39,657 nt of DNA from Oscillospiraceae bacterium (GCA_021768185.1 JAETNP010000031.1:1-39657), one strand, 5' to 3'; positions 7,495 through 16,333 are shown, numbered from the stretch's first letter. A program made the numbers and translations. Notes: generated by a model from the letters alone, not told the origin.

Positions 7495-8802
7495 ATGAAA
7501 AGACCATCTTTCCGCGTTTTATCCCTTCTTCTCGCGTTAGTCCTGAGTTTTTCCCTCTGTCCCGCCGCGCTGGCGGATCTGGACCCCAGCGACTACTCCG
7601 ATTTGAAGGAGGACTACTGGGCCTATGACAGCATTATGTACTGCTCGGAGTGGGAGATCGTCAAGGGGTATGACGATGGGAAGTTTTACCCCGAAAACCC
7701 TGTCTCCGGCGTGGAATTTGTCACCATGGTCACCCGGACTTTTTATGCAGACGAGGTTGCCGCCGCCCAGGCCGAAAAGCCCGCAGACGCCCCCTGGTAC
7801 TGGGCTAATACCAAGGTCGCGGAAGACAAGTTCCTGACCACTGGCATGACCATTACCGACAGTGCCATGAACCGCTACGACATGGCGAACGTTGCCAAGA
7901 ACGTTCTCGGCACGATCAACAAGGGTTTTCTCCCTGACAGCGGCGTACACTGGGGCTTAGATCCACGGCTGGACAACGTTCCCAGCCAGGTCAAGGACTG
8001 GGACAGCGTTCCCAAGAACCGCACCGTCGCTATCAAGACCTGCTATGCCACCGGAGTGATTACCGGCATGTCCGACGGCATGTTCCACGGGGAAAAGGGC
8101 ATGACCCGCGCCCAGGCGTGCGTGGTGATCACCCGGATGCTCAACGTCATCAATGGCGAAACGCCCGGCGTCCCCTCCGAGCCCCAGCAGCCCGCCCAGC
8201 CGGAGACCCCCTCCCAGCCCGAACCCCCGCAGCAGACCGGCTCCGGCCTCCTTGCCAACGGCCAGCCCGCCACCGTGGAGAACGTGCAGGCCATCCTGGC
8301 GGAGATTGAGGCGGAATATCCCACCGGAACCAGCTGGGGAACCAGCAGCACCCCTAATACAAACTACTACGCTGATGGCCCTATTAGTGGTGTTGACAGC
8401 ACACGAGATGTCAGCAAAGCTGTAAGCAAATTTGGTTCCACAAGTCACAGATACGCTTGCGGTGGCTGGATGTGCATGGTGTCTGAACGTATCTTCGGCA
8501 AAACTGGCGCTCCGGCCCGTGAAATCACCGACATCACAAAAGCCCGCCCTGGCGACATCGTAGTCTGCATGAACGCCAAAAGAAATGGCATCAGCCATGT
8601 TGGCATTTTCCTCCAATACGTGCCGGCAAATACGCCATTCCCCGATGGATGCACAAGTGCTAAACCTGGGTTCGTCACTTGTGACGGAAATCTAAACTCT
8701 AACTCCGGCGGCACAGTCACCTGGCAGCACCCCAACTATATGTGGGGCGGACTCAGCGACCTCGGAACTGCCTACCACATCCTCACCCGCTACCCCGACT
8801 GA
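7495..8802 (+). CDS. Secreted SLH-domain protein with peptidase-like C-terminus
   Basis: 435 residues from ATG 7495 (AGGAGG at 7481). A signal peptide covers residues 1-27 (cleavage after PAALA). Two SLH-type segments follow: residues 35-83 (DYWAYDSIMYCSEWEIVKGY) and about 145-217 (ATGVITGMSDGMF). They would anchor it to cell-wall polymers. A Pro/Gln linker (223-248) leads to a C-terminal domain with YACGGW (Cys 322), ARPGDIVV and SHVGIFL (His 368), in the order seen in NlpC/P60 and CHAP amidases. Cell-wall cleavage is therefore plausible but not proven. From about 8345 to 8740 the coding DNA is clearly less GC-rich than the first part, suggesting the peptidase module was acquired separately. 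Confidence 0.85.
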   Translation: MKRPSFRVLSLLLALVLSFSLCPAALADLDPSDYSDLKEDYWAYDSIMYCSEWEIVKGYDDGKFYPENPVSGVEFVTMVTRTFYADEVAAAQAEKPADAPWYWANTKVAEDKFLTTGMTITDSAMNRYDMANVAKNVLGTINKGFLPDSGVHWGLDPRLDNVPSQVKDWDSVPKNRTVAIKTCYATGVITGMSDGMFHGEKGMTRAQACVVITRMLNVINGETPGVPSEPQQPAQPETPSQPEPPQQTGSGLLANGQPATVENVQAILAEIEAEYPTGTSWGTSSTPNTNYYADGPISGVDSTRDVSKAVSKFGSTSHRYACGGWMCMVSERIFGKTGAPAREITDITKARPGDIVVCMNAKRNGISHVGIFLQYVPANTPFPDGCTSAKPGFVTCDGNLNSNSGGTVTWQHPNYMWGGLSDLGTAYHILTRYPD

Positions 8803-8811
8803 CAGAACGAT

Positions 8812-8843
8812 CCCCCGCCCGGCAGAACCGGGCGGGGGTTTTT
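8812..8843 (+). terminator. Terminator of the SLH gene
   Basis: CCCCCGCCCGG (8812-8822) pairs perfectly with 8828-8838, followed by TTTTT. It lies 9 bases after the SLH stop codon and just before the convergent MFS gene end. Confidence 0.9.
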
Positions 8844-8853
8844 GTTTATTGCA

Positions 8854-10143
8854 TTATTCCTCCAGCGCCCAGAGATGCCTGTCCCTCCGGAAACCGAGGC
8901 ATACCAGCACCCCCGCCGCCGCGATGATCAGGAACACCAGCGCCGCGCCGCTGCCCTTTCCTTCTCCCAGCAGCCGAACCAACAGCGCATCTCCCGTCAG
9001 TCCCGCCATAAGCGGCTCGCAGACGCTGTCCACCAGCCAGCCTCCCAGCAGGTACCCCACGGGAATAGTAAAGAATTGCAGCGTATTCCGGGCGGCGTAC
9101 ACTCTCCCCTGGAGCTCCACCGGGATATGCAGCCGCAGCAGCGCCTCCAGATTTGTGCCCATCACCGGGATAAACACCCATCCCAGCACGGCCCCGAAGC
9201 ACCATACCCCCGGGCTTCTGCCAAGGGCCAGCAGCAGATTCTCCGTACTCATGGAGAACAGCAGACTGTCGCAGATGACCCGCACCCGGCTTTTGGGCGC
9301 GGGCAGGAGCGTGACCATCACGCTCCCCGCCAGATTGGCGATCCCGGTAAACGTCTGCACGACCCCCAGCGCCGTCTCCCCGCCGCCAGAGCGGGAGAGG
9401 ACCATAGGTGCCAGCGCCGCGTTGTAAACGCTGGCGACAAGATTGATAGCCGCCAGAAACAGGATGATGTCCAGTATCCCCCTGTTCCGCCGCAGCCACT
9501 GTACCCCTTCCCAGGCGGAGCGCAGCACATTGGCCCGCTCCCCCTGTCCGCCGCCCTCCGGGAAACGGATGATAAAGAGGATGCTCCCCACCGCCGCCCC
9601 GCAGGTAATAAGGTCGATAGCAATGACCGCCTCCAGCCCCGCCAGGGTCAGCACGGCGGTGGCCAGCGCCGGAGACAGCAATGTCGTCAGAGAGCTTGAG
9701 AGGGACCGCAGTCCTCCCACCCGCTGCACCTGCTCCTTGGGCGTCAGCAACGTCACCGCCAATTCGGAAGCCGGCTGCTGCAAGGTGTTCATCAGCCCGT
9801 TGAGCGCGTTGACGCCGTACAGATGCCAGACCTCCAGCTGTCCCGTTCTCAGCAGAACCAGCACCGCCGCCGTAGACGCCGCCGCGAATAAGTCGCAGAA
9901 GATCAGCGTCTTCCGCTTGTCCCACCGGTCCACCAGGCTCCCGGCGAAGATGCTCAGCAGCACATAGGGCGCGTAGGACGCGACGGCCAGCCCCGCCGTG
10001 GTCAGCGCGGAGCCCTCCTGCTGGTAGGACCAGATCACCAATGCGAACCCGGTCATGGCGCTTCCCAGGGCGGAAAGGGCCTGGGTACTCCAGAGGATCA
10101 GAAAATATTTCAATCCCCTCAGGTCAAATAGTTTACTTTTCAT
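8854..10143 (-). CDS. MFS exporter, macrolide-efflux (Mef)-like
   Basis: 429 residues with about twelve hydrophobic segments. The N-terminal order FLILWSTQALSALGSAMTGFALVIW, YAPYVLLSIFAGSLVDRWDKRK matches the Mef/MFS_3 drug-exporter group, where the GxLVDRxDKRK loop joins TM2 and TM3. Proton-driven export of a hydrophobic compound is the likely role; the substrate cannot be told. I start at ATG 10143 (MKSKLFDLRGLKYF), with GGAG upstream, rather than at the longer ORF end. Confidence 0.85.
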   Translation of the reverse strand: MKSKLFDLRGLKYFLILWSTQALSALGSAMTGFALVIWSYQQEGSALTTAGLAVASYAPYVLLSIFAGSLVDRWDKRKTLIFCDLFAAASTAAVLVLLRTGQLEVWHLYGVNALNGLMNTLQQPASELAVTLLTPKEQVQRVGGLRSLSSSLTTLLSPALATAVLTLAGLEAVIAIDLITCGAAVGSILFIIRFPEGGGQGERANVLRSAWEGVQWLRRNRGILDIILFLAAINLVASVYNAALAPMVLSRSGGGETALGVVQTFTGIANLAGSVMVTLLPAPKSRVRVICDSLLFSMSTENLLLALGRSPGVWCFGAVLGWVFIPVMGTNLEALLRLHIPVELQGRVYAARNTLQFFTIPVGYLLGGWLVDSVCEPLMAGLTGDALLVRLLGEGKGSGAALVFLIIAAAGVLVCLGFRRDRHLWALEE

Positions 10144-10313
10144 ATCAGACTTTGCTCCTTTTTTGCACATTTTCCATCCGTTGCAAAACTGCAAAGCCTG
10201 TCCGAACGTTACGCGATTGTCATCAAGATTTCGTCAGCTCCATGCCGTCCTGTTCGGATCAGACCTTGCATGGAGCGAAGCCAATGCAGAGAGGCACTTG
10301 TTTCACCCGCCTT

Positions 10314-12140
10314 TCAAGTTTCCTGCGCAGAATGCGCCCACTCAAATACCGCCTGTGCGGTATTTTTCGGCACCACCGCCTGCAATTCCTCCAGTGACGC
10401 CTCTTTAATAGCCTTCAAGCTCTTAAAATGCTTCAGCAGCGCCGTCCGCCGGACCTCTCCCACGCCGGGGATGCTGTCCAGCGCAGAGCCCCGCACGGAT
10501 TTCCCATGGCTCTCCCGGTTAAAGGTAATCGCGAACCGGTGTGTCTCCTCCTGAATGCGCCCGATGAGGGAAAACACCACCTGCGTCCCCTGGATGCCGA
10601 TCTCCCTGCCCTCCGGCGTCACCAGGGCCCGTGTGCGGTGCCGGTCATCCTTCACCATGCCAAAAATAGGAATCGCCAGTCCGAACCGCTCCGTGACCCT
10701 TCGGGCCACCTTGGCGTGCTGCTCGCCGCCGTCGATAAGCATCACGTCCGGCAGAGGCATAAATTTTTTATCCTTCTCCATATAATGGGTGAGCCGCCTT
10801 GTGAGGACCTCCTCCATGGACTTGTAATCGTCCGGGTGTCCCTCCACCTCTTTGATACGGAACCGCCGGTACCGGTCTTTGGCGGGCCGGGAGCCATGGA
10901 ACACCACCATGGACGCCACGATATCGTCCGCCCCGGTGTTGGAGATGTCGTAGCTCTCCATCCACTCCGGGGTTTCCGCCAGTCCCAGCAGCTTCCCCAG
11001 CAGCTCCAGGGTCTTGTCCGCCCGCTCCTGACTGCTGGTCTGCCGCTCCGCTTCTTCCCGGGCGTTGGTCTCCGCCATTTGCAGCACCTGGGCCCGCTCC
11101 CCCCGCTGGGGGACCCGCAGCGTCACCTTATGCCCAACCTTTTCCGTCAGAAGCTGTTCCAGCACCTCCTGGTCCTCGATGCCCTCCGGCAGGCAGATCT
11201 CCCTGGGCAGCACGGACCGCCCTCCATAGTATTGCAGCAGCAGCGCGGACAAGATCTCCGCCCTGTCGTCCAGCGCGGAGGCGTCGAACAGCTCCGCCTC
11301 CCGGCCCGTGAGCTGTCCCTCCTCGTAGTGGAGCACCGCATAGCAGCACTTGGCCCCCAGATAGAGCCCCCACACGTCCGTATCGGCGCAGACTCCGGCC
11401 AGAACCTTCTGCCGCTTACTGAGGACCTTGATGGCGGCGATCCGGTCCCGAAGCGCCGCGGCCTCCTCGAATTGGAGCTCCTCCGCCGCCTTCTGCATCT
11501 CCTCCTCCAACCGGCTTGTCACCAGCCGAACCTTTCCCTCCAGCAGCTGCACCGCCAGATCGATCCGCCGGTTATACTCCTCCGCCGTCAGTTCCGCCCG
11601 GCAGAAGCCGTCGCACCTGCCCATGTGGTGGTTGAGGCAGGGCCGCTCCTTCCCGATGTCCCGGGGGAAAGTCTTATTGCAGGTGGGCAGGTGCAGCGCC
11701 GCCTTCACCGCGTCCAGGGCGGAGCGGGTCTCCTGCCGCATCCCATAGGGGCCGAAGTACCGGGCCCCGTCGTCGGATACCCGGCTGACGATGGAGAATT
11801 TCGGATACGCCTCCCGGCTGAGCCGGACGAAAGGATACCCCTTGTCATCCTTGAGGAGGATGTTGTACCGGGGCATGTACTGCTTGATAAGCGCGTTCTC
11901 CAGCACCAGCGCCTCGAACTCGCTGCCCACGATGATGGTATCGAAGGTATCCACCAGCCCCACCATGGTGTGGGTTTTCAGGTTGTGGCCCCGGCCGGCC
12001 TGAAAATACTGGCTCACCCGATTTTTCAGCTTCTTGGCCTTGCCCACATAGATGACCTCGCCGTCCTTCCCGTGCATCAGGTACACCCCGGGGGCCAGGG
12101 GCAGACTGTTGGCTTTTTCCAGCAGTTCTTCTTTCGTCAT
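10314..12140 (-). CDS. uvrC: UvrABC excinuclease subunit C
   Basis: 608 residues, the full usual length, making both incisions in nucleotide-excision repair. Domains in order: GIY-YIG nuclease (GVYLMHGKDGEVIYVGKAKKLKNRV, residues about 15-40), a Cys-bearing middle region, the UvrB-binding UVR motif (LQFEEAAALRDRI), the RNase H-like nuclease (ESYDISNTGADDIVAS) and C-terminal helix-hairpin-helix (LDSIPGVGEVRRTALL). I start at ATG 12140 (MTKEELLEKA). The open frame upstream reads into a repeat element and is not coding. The element's terminal hairpin begins 15 bases before the start codon. Confidence 0.95.
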   Translation of the reverse strand: MTKEELLEKANSLPLAPGVYLMHGKDGEVIYVGKAKKLKNRVSQYFQAGRGHNLKTHTMVGLVDTFDTIIVGSEFEALVLENALIKQYMPRYNILLKDDKGYPFVRLSREAYPKFSIVSRVSDDGARYFGPYGMRQETRSALDAVKAALHLPTCNKTFPRDIGKERPCLNHHMGRCDGFCRAELTAEEYNRRIDLAVQLLEGKVRLVTSRLEEEMQKAAEELQFEEAAALRDRIAAIKVLSKRQKVLAGVCADTDVWGLYLGAKCCYAVLHYEEGQLTGREAELFDASALDDRAEILSALLLQYYGGRSVLPREICLPEGIEDQEVLEQLLTEKVGHKVTLRVPQRGERAQVLQMAETNAREEAERQTSSQERADKTLELLGKLLGLAETPEWMESYDISNTGADDIVASMVVFHGSRPAKDRYRRFRIKEVEGHPDDYKSMEEVLTRRLTHYMEKDKKFMPLPDVMLIDGGEQHAKVARRVTERFGLAIPIFGMVKDDRHRTRALVTPEGREIGIQGTQVVFSLIGRIQEETHRFAITFNRESHGKSVRGSALDSIPGVGEVRRTALLKHFKSLKAIKEASLEELQAVVPKNTAQAVFEWAHSAQET

Positions 12141-12154
12141 CGCATATCCTCTCT

Positions 12155-12766
12155 GCGGCCCTGCGGGCCGCCGCTGCCTGTTTCTCGTCGATGGCCCGGG
12201 GGCTTCTCGCCCCCGGACTCCTCGGGTACTTTTTGTGTGAACAAAAAGTACCCAAAAAATCACTTAAACCTAGCGGTTTAAGAATCCCTCATTTTTTGAT
12301 TAGTTTTGCGCCCAAGGCACAGTCGGTTTTGTCTACCGTATTACCATCCGCTTCGTTTCCCTCCAGCGTCTGTTTCAGCATTCTTATCGGTAGCCCCTAC
12401 CGTTTAGCGGGGCGAACTCCCCGGGGTGCGTTTTTGCTGGATGGTTCCGTTAGACCAAATCCCCGTAGATGACTCTACCCCTTTGAAAGGGCGGCAGCCG
12501 GAGTTGGTCAACTACCAGAGCTTAGATTAGATGCCCGAAGGACCGCTAGTTCACGTGGCACCGCAATTCTTCATTTCCACCGAACCATCGCAAGCCCCTC
12601 GCCGAGGTCCCTTGCCGTCAGGTGGGACCGAGAAGGGATTCTTAAACCGTAGGTTTAAGTGGCTTTTTGCCTTCTTTTTGTCCACACAAAAAGAAGGCGA
12701 GGAGTCCGGGGGCGGAGCCCCCGGGCTATCGACGAGAACCGGCTCCCGTGCGGCCCGAAGGGCCGC
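12155..12766 (+). repeat. 612-bp intergenic element with mirrored hairpin arms (copy 1)
   Basis: The ends are the hairpins 12155-12171 and 12750-12766 (GCGGCCC-nnn-GGGCCGC). Inward from each end come a CGGGGGC/GCCCCCG hairpin, a long T/A hairpin (12226-12251; 12670-12697) and a CTTAAACC/GGTTTAAG hairpin. The arms are roughly 140-base imperfect inverted repeats, with a perfect 16-base complement at the inner edge (CGGTTTAAGAATCCCT). The core of about 350 bases holds no convincing ORF. Its first 150 bases match copy 2 (15716-16318) at about 80-85% by eye. It fills the gap between ptsH and uvrC. Confidence 0.8.
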
Positions 12767-12790
12767 AAAGGGCTCTGCCCGAAAAGGCAG

Positions 12791-12819
12791 AAAAAGACTG
12801 CTTCGTCACCGAAACAGTC
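12791..12819 (-). terminator. Terminator after ptsH
   Basis: On the minus strand a 10-bp stem with one G-T pair (12796-12805 with 12810-12819) ends in TTTTT. It lies 23 bases past the HPr stop codon. Confidence 0.8.
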
Positions 12820-12841
12820 TTTCATCCGCTGTGTATTGGGT

Positions 12842-13108
12842 CTATTCGCCGAATTCGCCGGAGCGAACCAGCTCGGCCAGAGCTTCCACGGCTTCCTTCT
12901 CATCGGAGCCGTCGGCGATCAGGGTAATGGTAGTACCCTTCACAATGCCCAGGGAGAGCACGCCCAGCAGGCTCTTAGCATTCACCCGGCGCTCGTCCTT
13001 CTCAACCCAAATTCCGCTTTTGAACTCGTTGGCCTTGCGGATGAAGTAGGTGGCAGGTCTCGCGTGCAGACCAACCTCGTTGTTAATGGTGACTTCCTGA
13101 GTATACAT
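12842..13108 (-). CDS. ptsH: HPr phosphocarrier protein
   Basis: 88 residues, the standard HPr length. The active-site histidine sits in GLHARPAT (His 15) and the regulatory serine in NAKSLLGVLSLG (about Ser 46), so both enzyme I phosphorylation and HPr kinase control of catabolite repression are expected. It is not next to ptsI. It has its own promoter (13174-13202) and terminator. The presence of His 15 argues against a Crh-type paralogue. Confidence 0.95.
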   Translation of the reverse strand: MYTQEVTINNEVGLHARPATYFIRKANEFKSGIWVEKDERRVNAKSLLGVLSLGIVKGTTITLIADGSDEKEAVEALAELVRSGEFGE

Positions 13109-13173
13109 AGACCTTTATCTCCTCTTCAATCTCAATCTGCATATACTGCATCACAGGCGTAGGATATAGCTAT

Positions 13174-13202
13174 ATGTTAACAAATTTATTTTCCCTCGTC
13201 AA
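13174..13202 (-). promoter_or_regulatory. Promoter of ptsH
   Basis: On the minus strand TTGACG (13197-13202) and TAACAT (13174-13179) are 17 bases apart, about 65 bases before the gene. The rest of 13203-13393 shows no gene. Confidence 0.6.
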
Positions 13203-13393
13203 CGGCACATTCCACAAAATTGTCTGCCAACAGGGTACCTTTGCGCACCGTTTTGTGGGAATTTTTACGAAAATGGCATTCCATCTTTTCTGATTCGCCA
13301 TCTTTTTCCACCTCATGGAAAGTATCTCCAGCAGCGGGAGGACTTATCCCTCCACTCCCCATTTTATGCGTCGCGGCCGGGGATGTGCGCCGC

Positions 13394-13999
13394 TCAAGTC
13401 CGCTCACCCTCCCGGACCGGACTGAGCAGCAGTTCGCCTCCCACGCGCCGCACCGACAGCCCCGGACACTGCCGCCGCAGGCCCTCCGCCAGCGCGCCCA
13501 GAGCCTCCTGCCGTCCCCTGTGTCCGGCCATGCACTCCGCCAGCGCCGGGTCCAGTCCAGGGACCCGCACGGAAACCAGCACCATGCCCCCGCTCTCTGT
13601 CTCAAAGCAGGGCGACAGCGCCAGCAGCGCCTCCGGCACACCTTCCGCCCGCAGATCTTCCGGCGCCAGCTCCTGCCGGAGGATACGCCGGTACAGGGCC
13701 TCCCGGATGTTGGGGTACTGTACCGCCGCGATTGCTGTTCCGTCCGCCGCCAACGGCGGCGGAAAGCGCACTGTGATAAATCCGGGTCCTCCCAGCGCTG
13801 GGTGCGCCATAAGCTCCGCCAAAGCATCCGCCGCCGTCCCCAGCGCCTCAATCCCCTCCCGGCTCAGCTCCAGGGCTTTTTCTTCCGTCTCTCCGGCATC
13901 CACAGCCCCCTTGCCGCCCGCTCCAAAAGCCTGAGTACACCAGAGGACCGCCGCTGCCGCCGCCAGCAGCCCGGCGGCCAGAAAAAAGAAATGCATCAT
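13394..13999 (-). CDS. Membrane-anchored protein of unknown function
   Basis: 201 residues. The first 25 (MMHFFFLAAGLLAAAAAVLW) are one hydrophobic segment, a signal anchor, leaving a soluble Ala/Glu/Leu-rich domain outside the membrane with a beta-rich end (ESGGMVLVSVRVPG, GGELLLSPV). I do not recognise the family. Two ATGs (13999, 13996) fit GGAGGG equally. It is divergent from an XRE-type regulator gene at 14104, with inverted repeats between them, so that protein probably controls it. Confidence 0.65.
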   Translation of the reverse strand: MMHFFFLAAGLLAAAAAVLWCTQAFGAGGKGAVDAGETEEKALELSREGIEALGTAADALAELMAHPALGGPGFITVRFPPPLAADGTAIAAVQYPNIREALYRRILRQELAPEDLRAEGVPEALLALSPCFETESGGMVLVSVRVPGLDPALAECMAGHRGRQEALGALAEGLRRQCPGLSVRRVGGELLLSPVREGERT

Positions 14000-14012
14000 C
14001 TATCCCTCCATT

Positions 14013-14083
14013 GTTATCTTTAAGAATATATTATAGTATTCTTTCAGATAATTTGCAAGAGGGAATGTTGTCTGTAAGATAAC
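14013..14083. promoter_or_regulatory. Divergent operator region
   Basis: GTTATCTT (14013-14020) and its exact complement AAGATAAC (14076-14083) bracket the 104-base divergent gap. Between them 14023-14042 is a near-palindrome (AGAATA...TATTCT). This AT-rich stretch contrasts with the GC-rich genes and probably carries both promoters and the binding sites of the XRE-type protein. Confidence 0.5.
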
Positions 14084-14103
14084 TGTGGAGGGAGCTGATA
14101 GAA

Positions 14104-14421
14104 ATGAGCGCAGACATGCGGGCGCTGGGCGAGTCCATCCGGGCAGCCCGGATGCGGAAGGGCCTGACCCAGGAGGCCCTTGCTGAGATGCTGGACATCA
14201 CCCCTATCCACTTGAAGAATATGGAGAGCTCCCGCAGGAACCCGTCGGTGCCGCTGCTGTTCGCGCTGATGGAAATCCTGGACCTCTCAGTGGACGCTCT
14301 GGTCTTCCCGGAGCGGCAGAAGGGCGGCGTGCTTCACACCAACGGCCTGTCGGAGGCCGAAGCGGAAGCGCTGTCCCGTCTGGTGGATGTGATGCGGCAG
14401 GAAAACAGAAACCGGGATTGA
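14104..14421 (+). CDS. XRE-family transcriptional regulator
   Basis: 105 residues with an N-terminal Cro/C1 HTH (ESIRAARMRKGLTQEALAEMLDITPIHLKNMESSRRNPSV, about residues 8-45). A short acidic C-terminal helix (LSEAEAEALSRLVDVM) follows, possibly for dimerisation. GGAGGGAG precedes the ATG. It is divergent from the membrane-anchored protein gene and upstream of thiI, which has its own promoter. Confidence 0.88.
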   Translation: MSADMRALGESIRAARMRKGLTQEALAEMLDITPIHLKNMESSRRNPSVPLLFALMEILDLSVDALVFPERQKGGVLHTNGLSEAEAEALSRLVDVMRQENRNRD

Positions 14422-14470
14422 CCGCACGGACCGTCATCCCGGTTCCTCCTTCTGTTTGTTACGCACTCTC

Positions 14471-14499
14471 TTGCAAAACGGCGGTCAATCAACTATAAT
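14471..14499 (+). promoter_or_regulatory. Promoter of thiI
   Basis: TTGCAA (14471-14476), 17-base spacer, TATAAT (14494-14499), 35 bases before the thiI ATG. Confidence 0.75.
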
Positions 14500-14533
14500 A
14501 TGGCAGGAAACCCGAGGAAAGGAACGAAAGATC

Positions 14534-15712
14534 ATGAATGAAATCATCCTCCTCAAGCTGGGCGAGGTGGTCCTCAAGGGGCTGAACCGCCGAGCGTTTG
14601 AGGACAAGCTCAACGCCAATATCCGCCGCCGTCTTCAGCACTACGGCAGCTATCATGTCTACTCCAAACAGAGCACCATCTACGTGGAGCCCCAGAGCGA
14701 GGACTGCGACCTGGACGGCGCCTACGCCGCCTGCAAACAGGTATTCGGCATCATTGCCGCCACTCGGGCCCGCTCCTGCCCCAAGGACAAGGATGCCATC
14801 TTCCACTGCGCCCAGAACTACCTGGACGCGGAGCTCCGCGCCGCCAGGACCTTCAAGGTAGAGACCAAGCGGGCGGACAAGAACTTCCCCATGAACAGCA
14901 TGGAGATCAGTCAATACGTAGGCGGCCTCCTCCACGACGCCTACCCCCATTTAAAGGTAGACGTCCACACGCCGGAGCTGTGCGTCCATGTAGAGGTCCG
15001 CGAGAAAGCGGCCTACGTCCACGGACCCAGCCAGCCCGGGGCCGGCGGCCTGCCCATCGGCATGGGGGGCACGGCGGTGAGCCTGCTCAGCGGCGGCATA
15101 GACAGCCCGGTGTCCTCCTATATGATTGCCAAGCGGGGCGTCCAACTGGAGCTGGTTCATTTCTTTTCCCCGCCCTATACCTCTCAGATGGCGCTGGACA
15201 AGGTGATCCGCCTGGCCCGGGAGCTGACCCCCTGGTGCGGCCGGATGAAGCTGCATATTGTTCCTTTCACCGAGATCCAGGAGGCCATCCGCCGCGCCTG
15301 TCCGGAGGATCATTTCACGCTCATCATGCGGCGGTTCATGATGCGTCTGGCCCAGGCCGTGGCCCGGCGCACAGGGGCCAGGGCTTTGGTCACCGGGGAG
15401 AGCCTTGGGCAGGTGGCCAGCCAGACCATGGACGCGCTGGCGGTATCCGACCAGGTGTGTGAGCTGCCGGTCCTGCGGCCCGTCATCGGCATGGACAAGC
15501 AGGAGATTATTGCTATTTCCCGGAAAATCGGTACTTTTGACACCTCTATTCTGCCCTACGAGGATTGCTGTACGGTCTTCACCCCCCGGCACCCCAAGAC
15601 CCATCCTCATTTAGATGAGGTGCTGGAATATGAGAAGGCACTGGATATTGAAGGTTTGATCGAACGGGCTCTGGCAGGAGTCGATAGAAGGACCATCTCC
15701 ATGGGAGATTGA
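14534..15712 (+). CDS. thiI: tRNA 4-thiouridine synthetase ThiI
   Basis: 392 residues, the short Firmicutes form. An N-terminal ferredoxin-like/THUMP part (about 1-165) binds tRNA. The PP-loop ATP pyrophosphatase motif SLLSGGIDSPVSSYM follows, and SLGQVASQTMDAL is a later family mark. The C-terminal rhodanese domain of E. coli ThiI is absent, as in Bacillus. It adenylates U8 of tRNA for thiolation and may supply sulfur to thiamine synthesis. The start ATG 14534 has AGGAAAGGA upstream. No cysteine desulfurase gene is adjacent. Repeat element copy 2 starts 4 bases after its stop. Confidence 0.94.
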   Translation: MNEIILLKLGEVVLKGLNRRAFEDKLNANIRRRLQHYGSYHVYSKQSTIYVEPQSEDCDLDGAYAACKQVFGIIAATRARSCPKDKDAIFHCAQNYLDAELRAARTFKVETKRADKNFPMNSMEISQYVGGLLHDAYPHLKVDVHTPELCVHVEVREKAAYVHGPSQPGAGGLPIGMGGTAVSLLSGGIDSPVSSYMIAKRGVQLELVHFFSPPYTSQMALDKVIRLARELTPWCGRMKLHIVPFTEIQEAIRRACPEDHFTLIMRRFMMRLAQAVARRTGARALVTGESLGQVASQTMDALAVSDQVCELPVLRPVIGMDKQEIIAISRKIGTFDTSILPYEDCCTVFTPRHPKTHPHLDEVLEYEKALDIEGLIERALAGVDRRTISMGD

Positions 15713-15715
15713 TCT

Positions 15716-16318
15716 GCCGCCCTGCGGGCGGCGGGGAAGCCGTTTCTCATCGACAGCCCGGGACCTGCGCGGCCCCGGACTCCGCGCCTACTTTTGCCCC
15801 GCGGCAAAAGTAGGCAAAAACGCGCTTAAACCTGGCGGTTTAAGAATCCCTCATTTATTGATTAGTTTTGCGCCCAAGGCACAGTCGGTTTGGTCTACCG
15901 TACTACTGTCCGCTTCGTTCCCCTTCTGCGTCTATTTTAGCGTGCTAGTCGGCGGCCCCTACCGTCTGGCGGGGCTAACTCCCCGGGGTGCGTGATGGGG
16001 GCTTCCCCGTTTTGCCGGAGGTTCCGGCGATGGACGAGCACTGGTTATAGAAGCGGCGCTGCAGCGAAATCTACCGTTAGACCCCGTGGGTAGACGCAGA
16101 AGTCCGGCGCACCAACGAAGAGACTGGGGCAGAATCAAACCCGGTTCGTCGGAGGGAAACTAATCTCCCCCGTAATTCAGGAAGGTTCTTAGGAAACGTA
16201 GTTTCCTAAGCGACCTTTTGTTACTTTTCCCTCGCGGGAAAAGTAAGCCCCCGTCCCCGCCCCGGCGAGGGGCGAATCTATCTATCAGATAGGAAGCGGA
16301 CGCGGCCCGCAGGGCCGC
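15716..16318 (+). repeat. 603-bp intergenic element with mirrored hairpin arms (copy 2)
   Basis: Bounded by GCCGCCC-TGC-GGGCGGC (15716-15732) and GCGGCCC-GCA-GGGCCGC (16302-16318). Inner pairs are the T/A hairpins 15787-15814 and 16221-16246, a CTTAAACC hairpin on the left and a variant CTTAGGAAAC hairpin on the right. The core starts like copy 1 (GATTAGTTTTGCGCCCAAGG) and shares GCCCCTACCGT, CTCCCCGGGGTGCGT and CCGTTAGACC. Length is nearly the same as copy 1 (612). It exactly fills the thiI-cinA gap, and no ORF is convincing. Confidence 0.8.
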
Positions 16319-16333
16319 AGAAAGGAACTGTTT

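Noticed and set aside
10237..10276. GCTCCATGC/GCATGGAGC inverted repeat after uvrC
   Set aside because: A 9-bp stem with a 22-base loop and no T-tail is too weak to call a terminator.
10428..12281. A 617-codon rightward open frame
   Set aside because: It is antisense to uvrC, which has all its domains.
12531..13162. Short rightward frames through repeat copy 1 and HPr
   Set aside because: Translations of hairpins and antisense HPr; no ribosome sites.
12155..16318. The 600-bp elements as group I or II introns
   Set aside because: I see no intron-encoded protein, no domain V-like hairpin or P7-type core, and they lie between genes rather than inside one.
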